Shown piece after piece: positions 57,332 through 64,000 of a DNA stretch of 64,000 nt. Below the pieces are notes generated by a model. The model saw nothing but the letters and a program-made list of their open reading frames with translations. It made no database searches and was not told where the DNA came from. Source of the DNA: Candidatus Eiseniibacteriota bacterium (GTDB lineage Bacteria > Orphanbacterota > Orphanbacteria > Orphanbacterales > Orphanbacteraceae); NCBI GenBank assembly GCA_029262235.1, contig JAJCZU010000004.1, positions 992,001 to 1,056,000 on the forward strand, given 5' to 3'. A program made the position numbers and the translations under genes. Every line of letters starts with the position of its first letter. The stretch's first letter is position 1.

Positions 57332-57814
57332 CTAATTCCCAAACGTGTATCCGATCGTTGCCTGCAAAAAGGTATCCTCTTCGATCGTCGCGCGCCACTC
57401 ACCGAACATTTGATTGCCGCCGGTGAGCTCCCGGTTCACGCCGAGGATGAAGTTGATGCCGGCTTCCGTGCGCGTGTCGCTGGGGCAGTTCTTGCAGTCG
57501 AGCCACCCGGTCACGATCGCGATCCCGACGCCCCCGTAGAACCACGCGTCACTTCCGATTGCGATGTCGCGAAAATCGTAAAGCGCGTCCCCGTTCACGG
57601 TGAGCAGGGTAATGTGGTCGCCGAAACCGACGTCCGCCATCGGGCGTAGCCGAAACCCGTTCTCCCAGGCCCCCCAGTCCATATGGGCGCCCGCCACGAT
57701 CTGGTCCGGTCCTCCGAAGCGAAAGCCGGCCCGGGGGCCCCATCCTTCGAACGCCTCGGCGCCGGACGCCGCAAGCATCATCAATATTCCGAGTCCGATC
57801 GCCAGCTTCCTCAC
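57332..57814 (-). CDS. Outer-membrane beta-barrel-like exported protein
   Basis: A 160-residue exported protein: signal peptide about residues 1-22 (ending GAEAF), then alternating short strands rich in Gly and aromatics (GPRAGFRFGG, GFRLRPMADVGFGD) and a C-terminal ATIGYTFGN ending in the Phe-x-Asn style of small outer-membrane barrels. One CxxC (LDCKNCPSD) is present. The start is GTG 57814, overlapping the stop of the upstream gene (GTGA); residues further upstream in this frame are a shadow. Function unknown. Confidence 0.65.
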   Translation of the reverse strand: MRKLAIGLGILMMLAASGAEAFEGWGPRAGFRFGGPDQIVAGAHMDWGAWENGFRLRPMADVGFGDHITLLTVNGDALYDFRDIAIGSDAWFYGGVGIAIVTGWLDCKNCPSDTRTEAGINFILGVNRELTGGNQMFGEWRATIEEDTFLQATIGYTFGN

Positions 57815-58662
57815 GATTCCTCTTCCTCCTCGACCGGGACGAGCGAAACGGCCAGATCCGGGTCGGCCATAAGGATATGGCGATCCGGAATTTTCTTCCA
57901 CTTTTCAAGCGTCGTCGGCGTGCGCGTCACGACGACGGAGCGATAGTGCGGGTCGTCCTCCGGCGCGTGTTTTCGCGCGCAGATCGGACAGATTTCGATC
58001 GTGTCCCGCGTCGTGAAATAGAGGGGCAGGTACTGACGGTACGCGAGAAACGCGCGTCGGTTCGTGGTAATGATTCCGATTCCCGATTCCACTTTGGTGC
58101 CGGTCCGGTCGGACCACTGGTTCAGCATCAGAATGGATTTCGTGAGCGCCTCACGAATGCGATTGATCGGGGCGTCGCCACTGGTCGACCCGGCCGATCG
58201 CTTGAGATACGAAAGAAACAGGTAGAAAATGTGCTCCGGATCGGAGCCGCCCTGCACCTTGCGGCGGAACTCGGGGGTCATCTCGCCGAGAATTTCGCGC
58301 CGGATCGTTTGAAAGTTCTCGATCGAGCCCGTCATCGCGAACGTCCATGTCTCGAACGTGAACGGATGCACGCTGCGGCGGTCGGCCTTGCCGCCGGGCC
58401 CCGCCAGCAGTGACGCGATCGCGACCTGTGCGCCTTCCTGCATCGAGCGCGACTCGAAGATCGGGACGTACGGATGGCAGAACGCCTTGCGTTCCGTGTT
58501 CGCTTCCTCGGAGCCGCGATAGACGGCAGCGCCCCAGCCGAACGCGGGGTCGACGTTGCGCCCTTCGGAGTAGCTCCTGCGAATCATGGACTGCTGCGCC
58601 TTGATCAGGCGGCAGTCGATGCGGGTCGGTGCCGATGCGATATGCCCGTAAAGGCTGCTCAC
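57811..58662 (-). CDS. Class II glutamine amidotransferase-like protein lacking the catalytic cysteine
   Basis: A 283-residue Ntn-hydrolase-type glutamine amidotransferase relative (YafJ/EgtC-like branch). Active members begin MC-LYG or similar, the Cys becoming the N-terminal nucleophile; here the start is GTG-Ser-Ser followed by LYGHIAS. FGWGAAVYRG (about 41-50) and HPFTFETWTFAMTGSIENF (about 99-117) match the fold, but the usual HNG of the oxyanion site is MTG and GSTDSE is GGSDPE. It is therefore probably inactive as a glutaminase, or uses Ser. The C-terminal half has a CPICARKHAPEDD knuckle. GTG 58662 overlaps the upstream stop (GTGA). Confidence 0.72.
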   Translation of the reverse strand: MSSLYGHIASAPTRIDCRLIKAQQSMIRRSYSEGRNVDPAFGWGAAVYRGSEEANTERKAFCHPYVPIFESRSMQEGAQVAIASLLAGPGGKADRRSVHPFTFETWTFAMTGSIENFQTIRREILGEMTPEFRRKVQGGSDPEHIFYLFLSYLKRSAGSTSGDAPINRIREALTKSILMLNQWSDRTGTKVESGIGIITTNRRAFLAYRQYLPLYFTTRDTIEICPICARKHAPEDDPHYRSVVVTRTPTTLEKWKKIPDRHILMADPDLAVSLVPVEEEEES

Positions 58663-61175
58663 GGAGTGCCGTCCCCTCCCGGCGTCGCAGCACCGTCCGC
58701 GCCAGCGCCATCTCCCGCTCCCGCGCCAGCGCCATCTCCCGCCCCTGCGTTCCCGCCCGCGGGCTCCGCCTTTGCGGCCGCGATCTGGCGGTTCAGGATG
58801 CGCGCCGCGTCCGCGACTTCCGCGTCATTCGGGAATGCGGCCGTCATCTGCTCGATGACCTGCTCCACGTTGTCATAGCTTCCGAGCCGGCGGAAGTACT
58901 CCGCCTTGCGAATGTAGTGGTCCTGGTTGTCCGGCTCGATCGTCATGGCGCTGTCCGTATAGTCCACCGCCTGCTGCCAGTCGCGTTTCATTTCCGCGAG
59001 CGCGATCAGCATGCGGTACCCCGCGGGATTGTCGTGCGGGAAGCTCTTGAGTTTCGTAATGAACTCTTCGGCCTTCGCTTCCTCGCCGTTTCGCAGATAC
59101 AGATTTGCCATATTGAAGAGACACGCGTTGTAATTCGTAAGCAGGCGAATCGTGTCCCTGTCTTTATACACGGTCGGGTCGTCGAGTCCGCGGAAGCGGT
59201 ACACGCCGCCGAGGAAGTTCTCTTCCATCACGACCAGATCGAACGATTCGGCTTCGACGGCCGGATCGATCCGCTTCACGAGCCCTTCCTGCAGCAGTTT
59301 CCCTTCGACGAGCTTGCTGTCGCTCGACGGCACGGTCACGGCGAAGTAGATCGGACGCTTGTCGATGTTCGAGCGGATGATCTCCGGCACCATGATGTCT
59401 TTCACGGTGACCACGTCCCCTTCAGGCGTGTAGTAGCCGCGCATGTTTTCGATCTCGATGTCGTCGAGCGTCATCTGCACGGGATTCTCCGCGTACTTGA
59501 GCTGCATGATGTACCACGGCGTATTCAGGAGACTCAGGTTCACGACCTGCACGTCTTTCCTGAAGTCGCGCACCTCCTGGATGTACCAGAGCGGGAATGT
59601 GTCGTTGTCGCCCCCCGTAAAGATGATCGCGTTCTCCCGCAGCCCCACGAGCATGTTGTACGCGAGATCCTCCGCGACGAAAAAGCGCGAACGGTCCGTC
59701 TCGAAATAGTGCGCATCGACGGCGGCCGGCGGCACGAGCAGGCCGAGAATCAGCACGACCCGCGCGATGATCGCCCCGCCCGGAATCGTCGAGCGCCGCA
59801 GATAAAACGCCAGCGATGAGAGACCCACCCCGAACAGGAGCGAGATCATCACGAACCCAGGCGTATAGAAATAGTCGCGGTCGCGCACTTCGAGTTTGAC
59901 CCCGCGCGTTCCGTCCGAGAAGTTGAGATACAGCGTCATCGCTACGGTAAACAATAGAAGCAGCGACAGACTGTAGAGAAAGATCTTGCGGTCCGATTTC
60001 CACATCGCCCAGAGCGAGAAGAGCGCCAGGAACGGAACGTAGAGATAGAGCGGGCGAGGAGACGGGACCCACTGATTGATCAGGTGCCCCCAGAAACCCA
60101 TGCGCTCGTGTGTGCCGAACTGGTTCTTCCAGCTTCCCTTGCGCGTGAACATGAGTTCGAACATCGACTTGTCCGAATACTGCTTGCGCTCCAGGAACTG
60201 CTTGAAGTTCGTCCAGTTCTCCGGGTTGTTCTCGTCGATCGCCGGATCCTGCGCCGAACGGATGGGCACGTACGCGTAAAGCGAATAGCCCATGACCGCC
60301 ATCAGGAAGAAGGCGCCGGTCAAATTCAGTGTCTTTTGCGTGTCGCGGTTCGTCGTCAGAAACGCCCAGAGAAACGTAGCCGCGCAGGCAATCGGCACGC
60401 CGAACAGAAAGAGATCGGTGGAGTGCACGACGCTCGTCAGCAGAAAGAAAGCGATATAGAAAAGCGGCGATGTGAGCCGCTTCCTGCTGATGAGGAAGAT
60501 GAGCATGAACATCGGGATGATCGGCAGAAACGCCTGCATGTGATTTGTCGCGGCGAGAAACAGAATATAGATCTGCATGATCAGGACGCGATTTCCCTCG
60601 GACGTTTTCGCCGACTCGAGCCAGACCATCGAGAGCCAGAAGAGCAGGGCGACGAGGAGGAGGGTGAGTCCGTAGACTTCCGCTTCGACCGCGTTGAACC
60701 AGTATGTGGCACCGAACGCCATGGATAACCCGCCGACCAGAACGCCGGCATAGACCCAGATCATGTCTTCGACCGATTCCTCGACGCCCACGATTCTGCG
60801 GATCACGCGGGCGATCGCCAGCGACGAGAAACCGACGGCGAGCGCGCTGGACCATGCGGAGAACAGCGCCAGAATGAATGCCGTATCCCCGTACGGGATC
60901 ATGGAAAACACACGACCGAGCATCACGAAGAGCGCCGCTCCCGGCGGGTGCGGTATGCCCAGAATGTACGCGCAGGCGATGAACTCGCCGCAGTCCCAGA
61001 ATGTGGTCCCGCGCGCGGCCGTCATCGTGAAAATCACGCCGGACAAGAGTGTGACGAAAAGCGCGATCCACCAGTCCGCCCTGCGGCCGAAAGTGATGGT
61101 CCCGTCGTGCTTGTCGTCCGAGCCCCGGAGCCCCGGCTTCAGCTCCGCTTTCGGCTTGCTCTCTTTAATATCCAC
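58659..61175 (-). CDS. DUF2723 membrane protein (PMT-like) with C-terminal TPR region
   Basis: An 838-residue protein. The N-terminal half has about 12 membrane segments with the DUF2723 signature: FWDCGEFIACAYILGIPHPPG, then GATYWFNAVEAEVYGL. Relatives have a GT-C/O-mannosyltransferase-like topology. A soluble domain (about 470-680) with FTGGDNDTFPLWYIQEVR follows, then a short TPR-like helical region and a low-complexity Gly/Ala/Asp tail coded by tandem repeats. It is the first gene of the leftward operon and overlaps the next gene by GTGA. Probably a surface glycosyltransferase; substrate unknown. Confidence 0.85.
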   Translation of the reverse strand: MDIKESKPKAELKPGLRGSDDKHDGTITFGRRADWWIALFVTLLSGVIFTMTAARGTTFWDCGEFIACAYILGIPHPPGAALFVMLGRVFSMIPYGDTAFILALFSAWSSALAVGFSSLAIARVIRRIVGVEESVEDMIWVYAGVLVGGLSMAFGATYWFNAVEAEVYGLTLLLVALLFWLSMVWLESAKTSEGNRVLIMQIYILFLAATNHMQAFLPIIPMFMLIFLISRKRLTSPLFYIAFFLLTSVVHSTDLFLFGVPIACAATFLWAFLTTNRDTQKTLNLTGAFFLMAVMGYSLYAYVPIRSAQDPAIDENNPENWTNFKQFLERKQYSDKSMFELMFTRKGSWKNQFGTHERMGFWGHLINQWVPSPRPLYLYVPFLALFSLWAMWKSDRKIFLYSLSLLLLFTVAMTLYLNFSDGTRGVKLEVRDRDYFYTPGFVMISLLFGVGLSSLAFYLRRSTIPGGAIIARVVLILGLLVPPAAVDAHYFETDRSRFFVAEDLAYNMLVGLRENAIIFTGGDNDTFPLWYIQEVRDFRKDVQVVNLSLLNTPWYIMQLKYAENPVQMTLDDIEIENMRGYYTPEGDVVTVKDIMVPEIIRSNIDKRPIYFAVTVPSSDSKLVEGKLLQEGLVKRIDPAVEAESFDLVVMEENFLGGVYRFRGLDDPTVYKDRDTIRLLTNYNACLFNMANLYLRNGEEAKAEEFITKLKSFPHDNPAGYRMLIALAEMKRDWQQAVDYTDSAMTIEPDNQDHYIRKAEYFRRLGSYDNVEQVIEQMTAAFPNDAEVADAARILNRQIAAAKAEPAGGNAGAGDGAGAGAGDGAGADGAATPGGDGTP
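58699..58742. repeat. Tandem 24-bp repeat in the tail of the DUF2723 gene
   Basis: A 20-base unit (GCGCCAGCGCCATCTCCCGC) occurs at 58699-58718 and again at 58723-58742, period 24. It codes for part of the GDGAGAGA-type tail and is a likely length-variable site. Confidence 0.85.
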
Positions 61176-61323
61176 CTGGATCGGATCTCCTGATTCAGTG
61201 AGTTAGCTTGAGTTCGAGCGCATCCGGAGCAATATATCATAGGAGGGGATTCCCCCCAATTGAATCTCCCACTCCCCGCCGCCCCGCCCGGTTCCAGCCA
61301 CAGCGGAACGCCCATTGACTCCG

Positions 61324-61415
61324 TTTCCCCTCTTTCTCTTTCTCCCTCTTCTCCTTTCCCTCCTTCTTCTCCTTTCCCCTTTCTCACTTTTTCTCTTTTC
61401 CCCTTTCCTCTCTTC
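61324..61415 (+). repeat. About 90-bp polypyrimidine tract
   Basis: Nearly uninterrupted C/T sequence built on irregular TTTCCC/CTCTT units, like the tract at 18025-18131. Lies upstream of repeat E. Confidence 0.8.
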
Positions 61416-61463
61416 GCAAAGCGGCGGCGGGATGGGCGGGGAACGGGGGAGAGCAACCCCGAT

Positions 61464-61544
61464 CCCGTCCGCGCGGGTGGCGCGCCGGACGGGGACCCCG
61501 CACCGAGCCTGTCGAGGTGTGGGGTGTCCCGGCGCGACAGGACC
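61464..61544. repeat. Repeat E: double hairpin with shared 11-mer
   Basis: CCCGTCCGCGCG pairs with CGCGCCGGACGGG (61481-61493) around GGTGG with one extra base. GGGACCCCGCACC (61492-61504) pairs with GGTGTGGGGTGTCCC (61516-61530). The 11-mer found beside repeats B and C follows on the minus strand. Confidence 0.7.
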
Positions 61545-61610
61545 CGCGCCCCACGGCATCACGAGTTCTCTCCCTCCACACCCCGCCAATCACCGTCGCC
61601 GCCACTGTGG

Positions 61611-61640
61611 TTGACGCGCGAATCGGCCGATTCCTATACT
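61611..61640 (+). promoter_or_regulatory. Sigma-70 promoter of cysS
   Basis: TTGACG (61611-61616), 18-base spacer, TATACT (61635-61640); 5 of 6 matches in each hexamer. The leader of about 30 bases contains GAGGAG just before ATG 61679. One of the two best promoters in the window. Confidence 0.75.
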
Positions 61641-61678
61641 GTGCGCTTGTCCCGGACCGCGAGGAGTTCTTAACAATC

Positions 61679-63097
61679 ATGCTGCGCCTCTACAATACGA
61701 TGACCCGAAGCGTCGACATCTTCGTCTCGAAGACGGAAGGCGAGGTCGGTCTCTATACATGCGGTCCGACCGTCTACGCGTACGCCCATATCGGAAACCT
61801 CCGCACGTACATCTTCGAAGACATTCTGCGTCGTGTGCTCGTCGAGGAAAACTATCGCGTCAAACACGTCATGAACGTGACGGATGTCGGTCACCTCGTC
61901 TCCGACGCGGATACGGGCGAAGACAAGATGGCCGTTGGTGCCTCGCGCGAAGGCTTGACCGCGTTCGAACTCGCCGACAAATACTGGGCCGCGTTTCGTC
62001 ACGACATGGCACGCCTTCACATTCTCGAGCCCGATATCTGGTGCCGCGCAACCGAGTACATTCAGGAGCAGATCGATCTCGGCCGCGAGATGGAAAAGCG
62101 CGGATTCACATACGAACTCGAAGACGGCATCTATTTCGATACGAAGAAACTCGGCGATTACGGCCGCCTCGCGCGCCTCGACATCGAAGGCCTGGAAGCG
62201 GGCTCCCGGATCGAAATGGTAGCCGGCAAGCGGAACCCGACCGATTTCGCGGTATGGAAGTTCTCGCCGAAGGACGAAAAGCGCCAGATGGAGTGGGAGA
62301 GCCCGTGGGGAACGGGATTCCCGGGCTGGCATCTCGAGTGCTCCGCGATGGCCATGAAGCATCTCGGCGAGCAGTTCGATATTCACTGCGGCGGCATCGA
62401 TCACGTGGCGGTGCATCATTCGAACGAAATCGCGCAGGTCGAGTGCATCACGCAGAAGAACTGGGTGCGCTGGTGGATGCATGCCGAGTTTCTGGTGCTG
62501 CCGAAGCAGGATGATGGCGCCGGAACGGCCAAAGCCGGGGGCAAGATGGCGAAGTCAGGGGACAACTTCCTGACGGTGCAGTCGCTCGTGGATCGCAGGA
62601 TCGATCCGGTCGCGTACCGGTACTTCGCGCTCGGCGCGCATTACAGAGCGCCGCTCACGTTCACGTGGGAGTCGGTCGAAGGGGCGGCGAACGCGATGGG
62701 GCGGCTCCGCAACCGCGTGATCGCGCTCGGGCATCCGGCAGGCGGCTCCGTGAGTGAGGAGCACTGGGCGCCGTTCCGTGCAGCGTATCGGGACGATCTC
62801 AACATGCCGCGCGCGCTCGCCGCGCTCTGGGGACTGCTTCGCGACGATACAATTTCGCCGCAGGATCAGTACGCCACGCTGCTCCGCATGGATCGCATTC
62901 TCGGGCTGGGAATCGAGTCGATGAAAGAGGAGAAGGTCGAAGTGGGCCGGGAGATCCTCGATCTCGTCGACGCCAGGAATGCGGCGCGCAAGAACAAGGA
63001 CTTCGCCGAGGCCGATCGGCTGCGCGACGAGATCACGTCACGCGGCTACGTGCTCGAAGATACGGCGGAGGGGACCAAGGTTCTTCCCGCCGGCTAG
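61679..63097 (+). CDS. cysS: Cysteinyl-tRNA synthetase
   Basis: A 472-residue class I aminoacyl-tRNA synthetase that charges tRNA-Cys. The Rossmann fold begins LYTCGPTVYAYAHIGN (Cys28 zinc ligand; HIGN is the HIGH motif, residues 37-40). Further zinc ligands are in LECSAMA and GGIDHVAVHHSNE. The KMSKS loop reads KMAKS (residues 289-293), a Ser-to-Ala change in its third position; preceding residues form a Gly/Ala-rich extension. The C-terminal helical domain ends with ADRLRDEITSRGYVLEDT. ATG 61679 is supported by GAGGAG and the promoter at 61611. Confidence 0.96.
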   Translation: MLRLYNTMTRSVDIFVSKTEGEVGLYTCGPTVYAYAHIGNLRTYIFEDILRRVLVEENYRVKHVMNVTDVGHLVSDADTGEDKMAVGASREGLTAFELADKYWAAFRHDMARLHILEPDIWCRATEYIQEQIDLGREMEKRGFTYELEDGIYFDTKKLGDYGRLARLDIEGLEAGSRIEMVAGKRNPTDFAVWKFSPKDEKRQMEWESPWGTGFPGWHLECSAMAMKHLGEQFDIHCGGIDHVAVHHSNEIAQVECITQKNWVRWWMHAEFLVLPKQDDGAGTAKAGGKMAKSGDNFLTVQSLVDRRIDPVAYRYFALGAHYRAPLTFTWESVEGAANAMGRLRNRVIALGHPAGGSVSEEHWAPFRAAYRDDLNMPRALAALWGLLRDDTISPQDQYATLLRMDRILGLGIESMKEEKVEVGREILDLVDARNAARKNKDFAEADRLRDEITSRGYVLEDTAEGTKVLPAG

Positions 63098-63106
63098 CGC
63101 CCTCCG

Positions 63107-63136
63107 TTGACACTCCGAAAAAACCGTTCGTATAGT
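63107..63136 (+). promoter_or_regulatory. Strong sigma-70-type promoter pointing into the 3' end of the nucleoside phosphorylase gene
   Basis: Perfect -35 TTGACA (63107-63112), 18-base spacer, TATAGT (63131-63136, 5 of 6). It faces right, 10 bases after the cysS stop, while the only downstream gene is on the other strand. Confidence 0.6.
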
Positions 63137-63189
63137 CGGATAGACCCTTGGTCGGCGTAATACGAGTTCATTTCGTGGGAGGGCAGGAG

Positions 63190-63258
63190 ATGGACGAGGC
63201 CGTGCCGCCAGGGGTCCTTTTCTATCTCCCTCAGCTCTTCGTTCCCCTGTGCCAGTAG
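63190..63258 (+). other. Possible 22-codon small ORF
   Basis: ATG 63190 with GGGAGGG (63177-63183) at 6-base spacing opens a 22-residue frame (MDEAVPPGVLFYLPQLFVPL then CQ) that ends TAG at 63256-63258, overlapping the end of the nucleoside phosphorylase gene by 28 bases. It lies about 47 bases after the predicted start of the promoter at 63107. It could be a small hydrophobic peptide or merely part of an antisense RNA. Confidence 0.3.
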
Positions 63259-64000
63259 CGGCCGTCTCCGCGCTCCCGATCCATCGCGATCAGATTCGCC
63301 ATGCCCCCGATTCCCACGCGAATGCAGTCGGTAATGTTCTCCTCGAAGTTGATGATCTCTTCTGTCGGGTGCCAGGGCACGACGTCCGAAACCGTGCAGA
63401 TCGAGCCCGTGCGCAGGCCGAACAGGCCGCCGAGCGTAAAGATCGTGCCGTTCTCCATCTCGATATGCTTCGCGCCCATCGCGATGGCGTCGCGGAGCCT
63501 GTCCTTCTTCGAGGGGAGCAGGTAGCCGCCATGCGACATGGAAGCCAGGTCATCGTTCACGAGAACCTTGTTTTCGGCGTAGAAGGCGTCCACGGAGTAC
63601 GTGAGGCCCACGTGGTACGGCGCGGCGGCCTTTTCGGCGCTTTCGATCAGCGCCAGCACGACCTCGTGATGCGCGACAGCGGGGTAGGTCGGCCAGGCGT
63701 ATTGGGGCGTGGTGCCGTCGGCACGGATCGCGCCGCTCGAGATCACGAAATCCCCTTTATTCGCATCACCCATGCCTCCGCTCGTCCCGACACGCAGAAA
63801 CGTGTGGCTGCCGACGTTCGCGAGCTCCTCGAGCACCACCGCCGTCGAGGGGCCGCCGACACCCGTGGAGGCGACGGTGACGCGCGTATCGCCGATCAGG
63901 GAGTTATAGACACGGAATTCGCGCAGCGACGTCACGAGGTCGCCTCCGCCCAGAAGGTCGACGATCTTGTCGACACGTTCCGGCTCGCCGCAGAAAAAGA
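63231..64000 (-). CDS. Nucleoside phosphorylase (uridine/purine type), 3' part
   Basis: The frame stays open to the right edge, so the N-terminus lies beyond the window; the GTG at 63935 is internal. The visible 256 residues belong to the NP-I (uridine/purine nucleoside phosphorylase) family: FFCGEPERVDKIVDLL (in place of GDPERV) at the edge, VASTGVGGPSTAVVLEEL, FLRVGTSGGMG (phosphate binding), and HIEMENGTIFTLGGLFGL (ribose/base binding, with the usual EMExxxL). The enzyme would split nucleosides with phosphate; a purine-specific one would feed the xanthine-urate pathway at 34-44 kb, but base specificity cannot be told here. Confidence 0.85.
   Translation of the reverse strand, partial: FFCGEPERVDKIVDLLGGGDLVTSLREFRVYNSLIGDTRVTVASTGVGGPSTAVVLEELANVGSHTFLRVGTSGGMGDANKGDFVISSGAIRADGTTPQYAWPTYPAVAHHEVVLALIESAEKAAAPYHVGLTYSVDAFYAENKVLVNDDLASMSHGGYLLPSKKDRLRDAIAMGAKHIEMENGTIFTLGGLFGLRTGSICTVSDVVPWHPTEEIINFEENITDCIRVGIGGMANLIAMDRERGDGRYWHRGTKS

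Larger units (their letters stand above)
61176..61678. other. 503-bp divergent intergenic region with polypyrimidine tract and hairpins (repeat E)
   Basis: No gene is supported. From left to right: a short leader for the DUF2723 gene, a polypyrimidine tract (61324-61415), two strong hairpins (61464-61493 and 61492-61530), the 11-mer GCGACAGGACC (61534-61544), and the cysS promoter. Composition and order resemble the region at 18011-18237. Confidence 0.65.

Overview
The window reads as a GC-rich chromosomal segment of a free-living, double-membraned bacterium. Many products carry lipoprotein signals, there is a TonB-domain lipoprotein and an outer-membrane-barrel-like protein, and one secreted protease ends in a FlgD-like/type-A sorting module with a PNPFNP motif. 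Together with a short primary-type sigma factor lacking region 1.1, this points to the FCB side of the tree, most like the Eisenbacteria/Krumholzibacteriota-type candidate phyla. That placement is inference; no rRNA or tRNA gene is visible. Genes are tightly packed with many ATGA/GTGA stop-start overlaps. GTG and TTG starts are common, and several promoters sit so close to the start codon that the mRNAs should be leaderless.

Layout. 0-2.4 kb: the 3' end of an M1-type peptidase and a lipoprotein phosphodiesterase. 2.4-5.7 kb (-): an ABC-2 exporter (ATPase and two permeases). 5.8-10.5 kb (+): a YhaO/YhaN-like (SbcCD-like) nuclease/ATPase pair and a protein-isoaspartate methyltransferase with an apparent lipoprotein signal. 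10.6-15.3 kb (-): a TPR metallopeptidase and an OPT oligopeptide transporter. 15.3-18.2 kb: an M4 (thermolysin-type) protease gene bracketed by a 63-bp, 62/63-identical inverted repeat. 18.2-30.8 kb: an ECF sigma factor, an SLC13 transporter with four RCK_C domains, a hexapeptide acyltransferase, a MATE exporter, an M28 peptidase, an ALDH7-type dehydrogenase, a YigZ protein, a site-2 protease, an isochorismatase-like hydrolase and a secreted protein. 30.8-34.0 kb: a degenerate class-D-beta-lactamase-like lipoprotein and a NodU/CmcH carbamoyltransferase with its SxtJ partner.

34.0-44.3 kb is a purine-ring catabolic island. Xanthine dehydrogenase (two subunits) and urate oxidase read rightward. 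UraD, UraH, AllC, AllB and AllE form a five-gene leftward operon. A CitE/HpcH-type aldolase converges on the end of that operon. Together they would take xanthine through urate, 5-hydroxyisourate, OHCU, allantoin, allantoate and ureidoglycine to ureidoglycolate. The divergent promoter region holds a perfect 8-7-8 palindrome that contains a -10 element, a good operator candidate.

44.3-64 kb: an M16 peptidase, chorismate synthase, a pyrroline-5-carboxylate-type dehydrogenase followed by a lipoprotein and a clean intrinsic terminator, a membrane glycosyltransferase-like protein overlapping a sulfatase-family lipoprotein, a primary-type sigma factor, a TonB-domain lipoprotein, and a leftward operon (DUF2723 membrane protein, a glutamine-amidotransferase-like protein without its catalytic cysteine, a barrel-like protein, a small zinc-ribbon protein and a second sulfatase-like lipoprotein). 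Cysteinyl-tRNA synthetase and the 3' part of a nucleoside phosphorylase close the window.

The larger gene-free gaps hold a family of GC-rich hairpin repeats joined to polypyrimidine/polypurine tracts. I see no CRISPR array, prophage, transposase or obvious defence island. The observations I rate highest are the inverted-repeat-flanked, compositionally mosaic M4 protease gene, two enzyme-like proteins with erased catalytic motifs, the purine-island palindrome and the leaderless promoter pattern.
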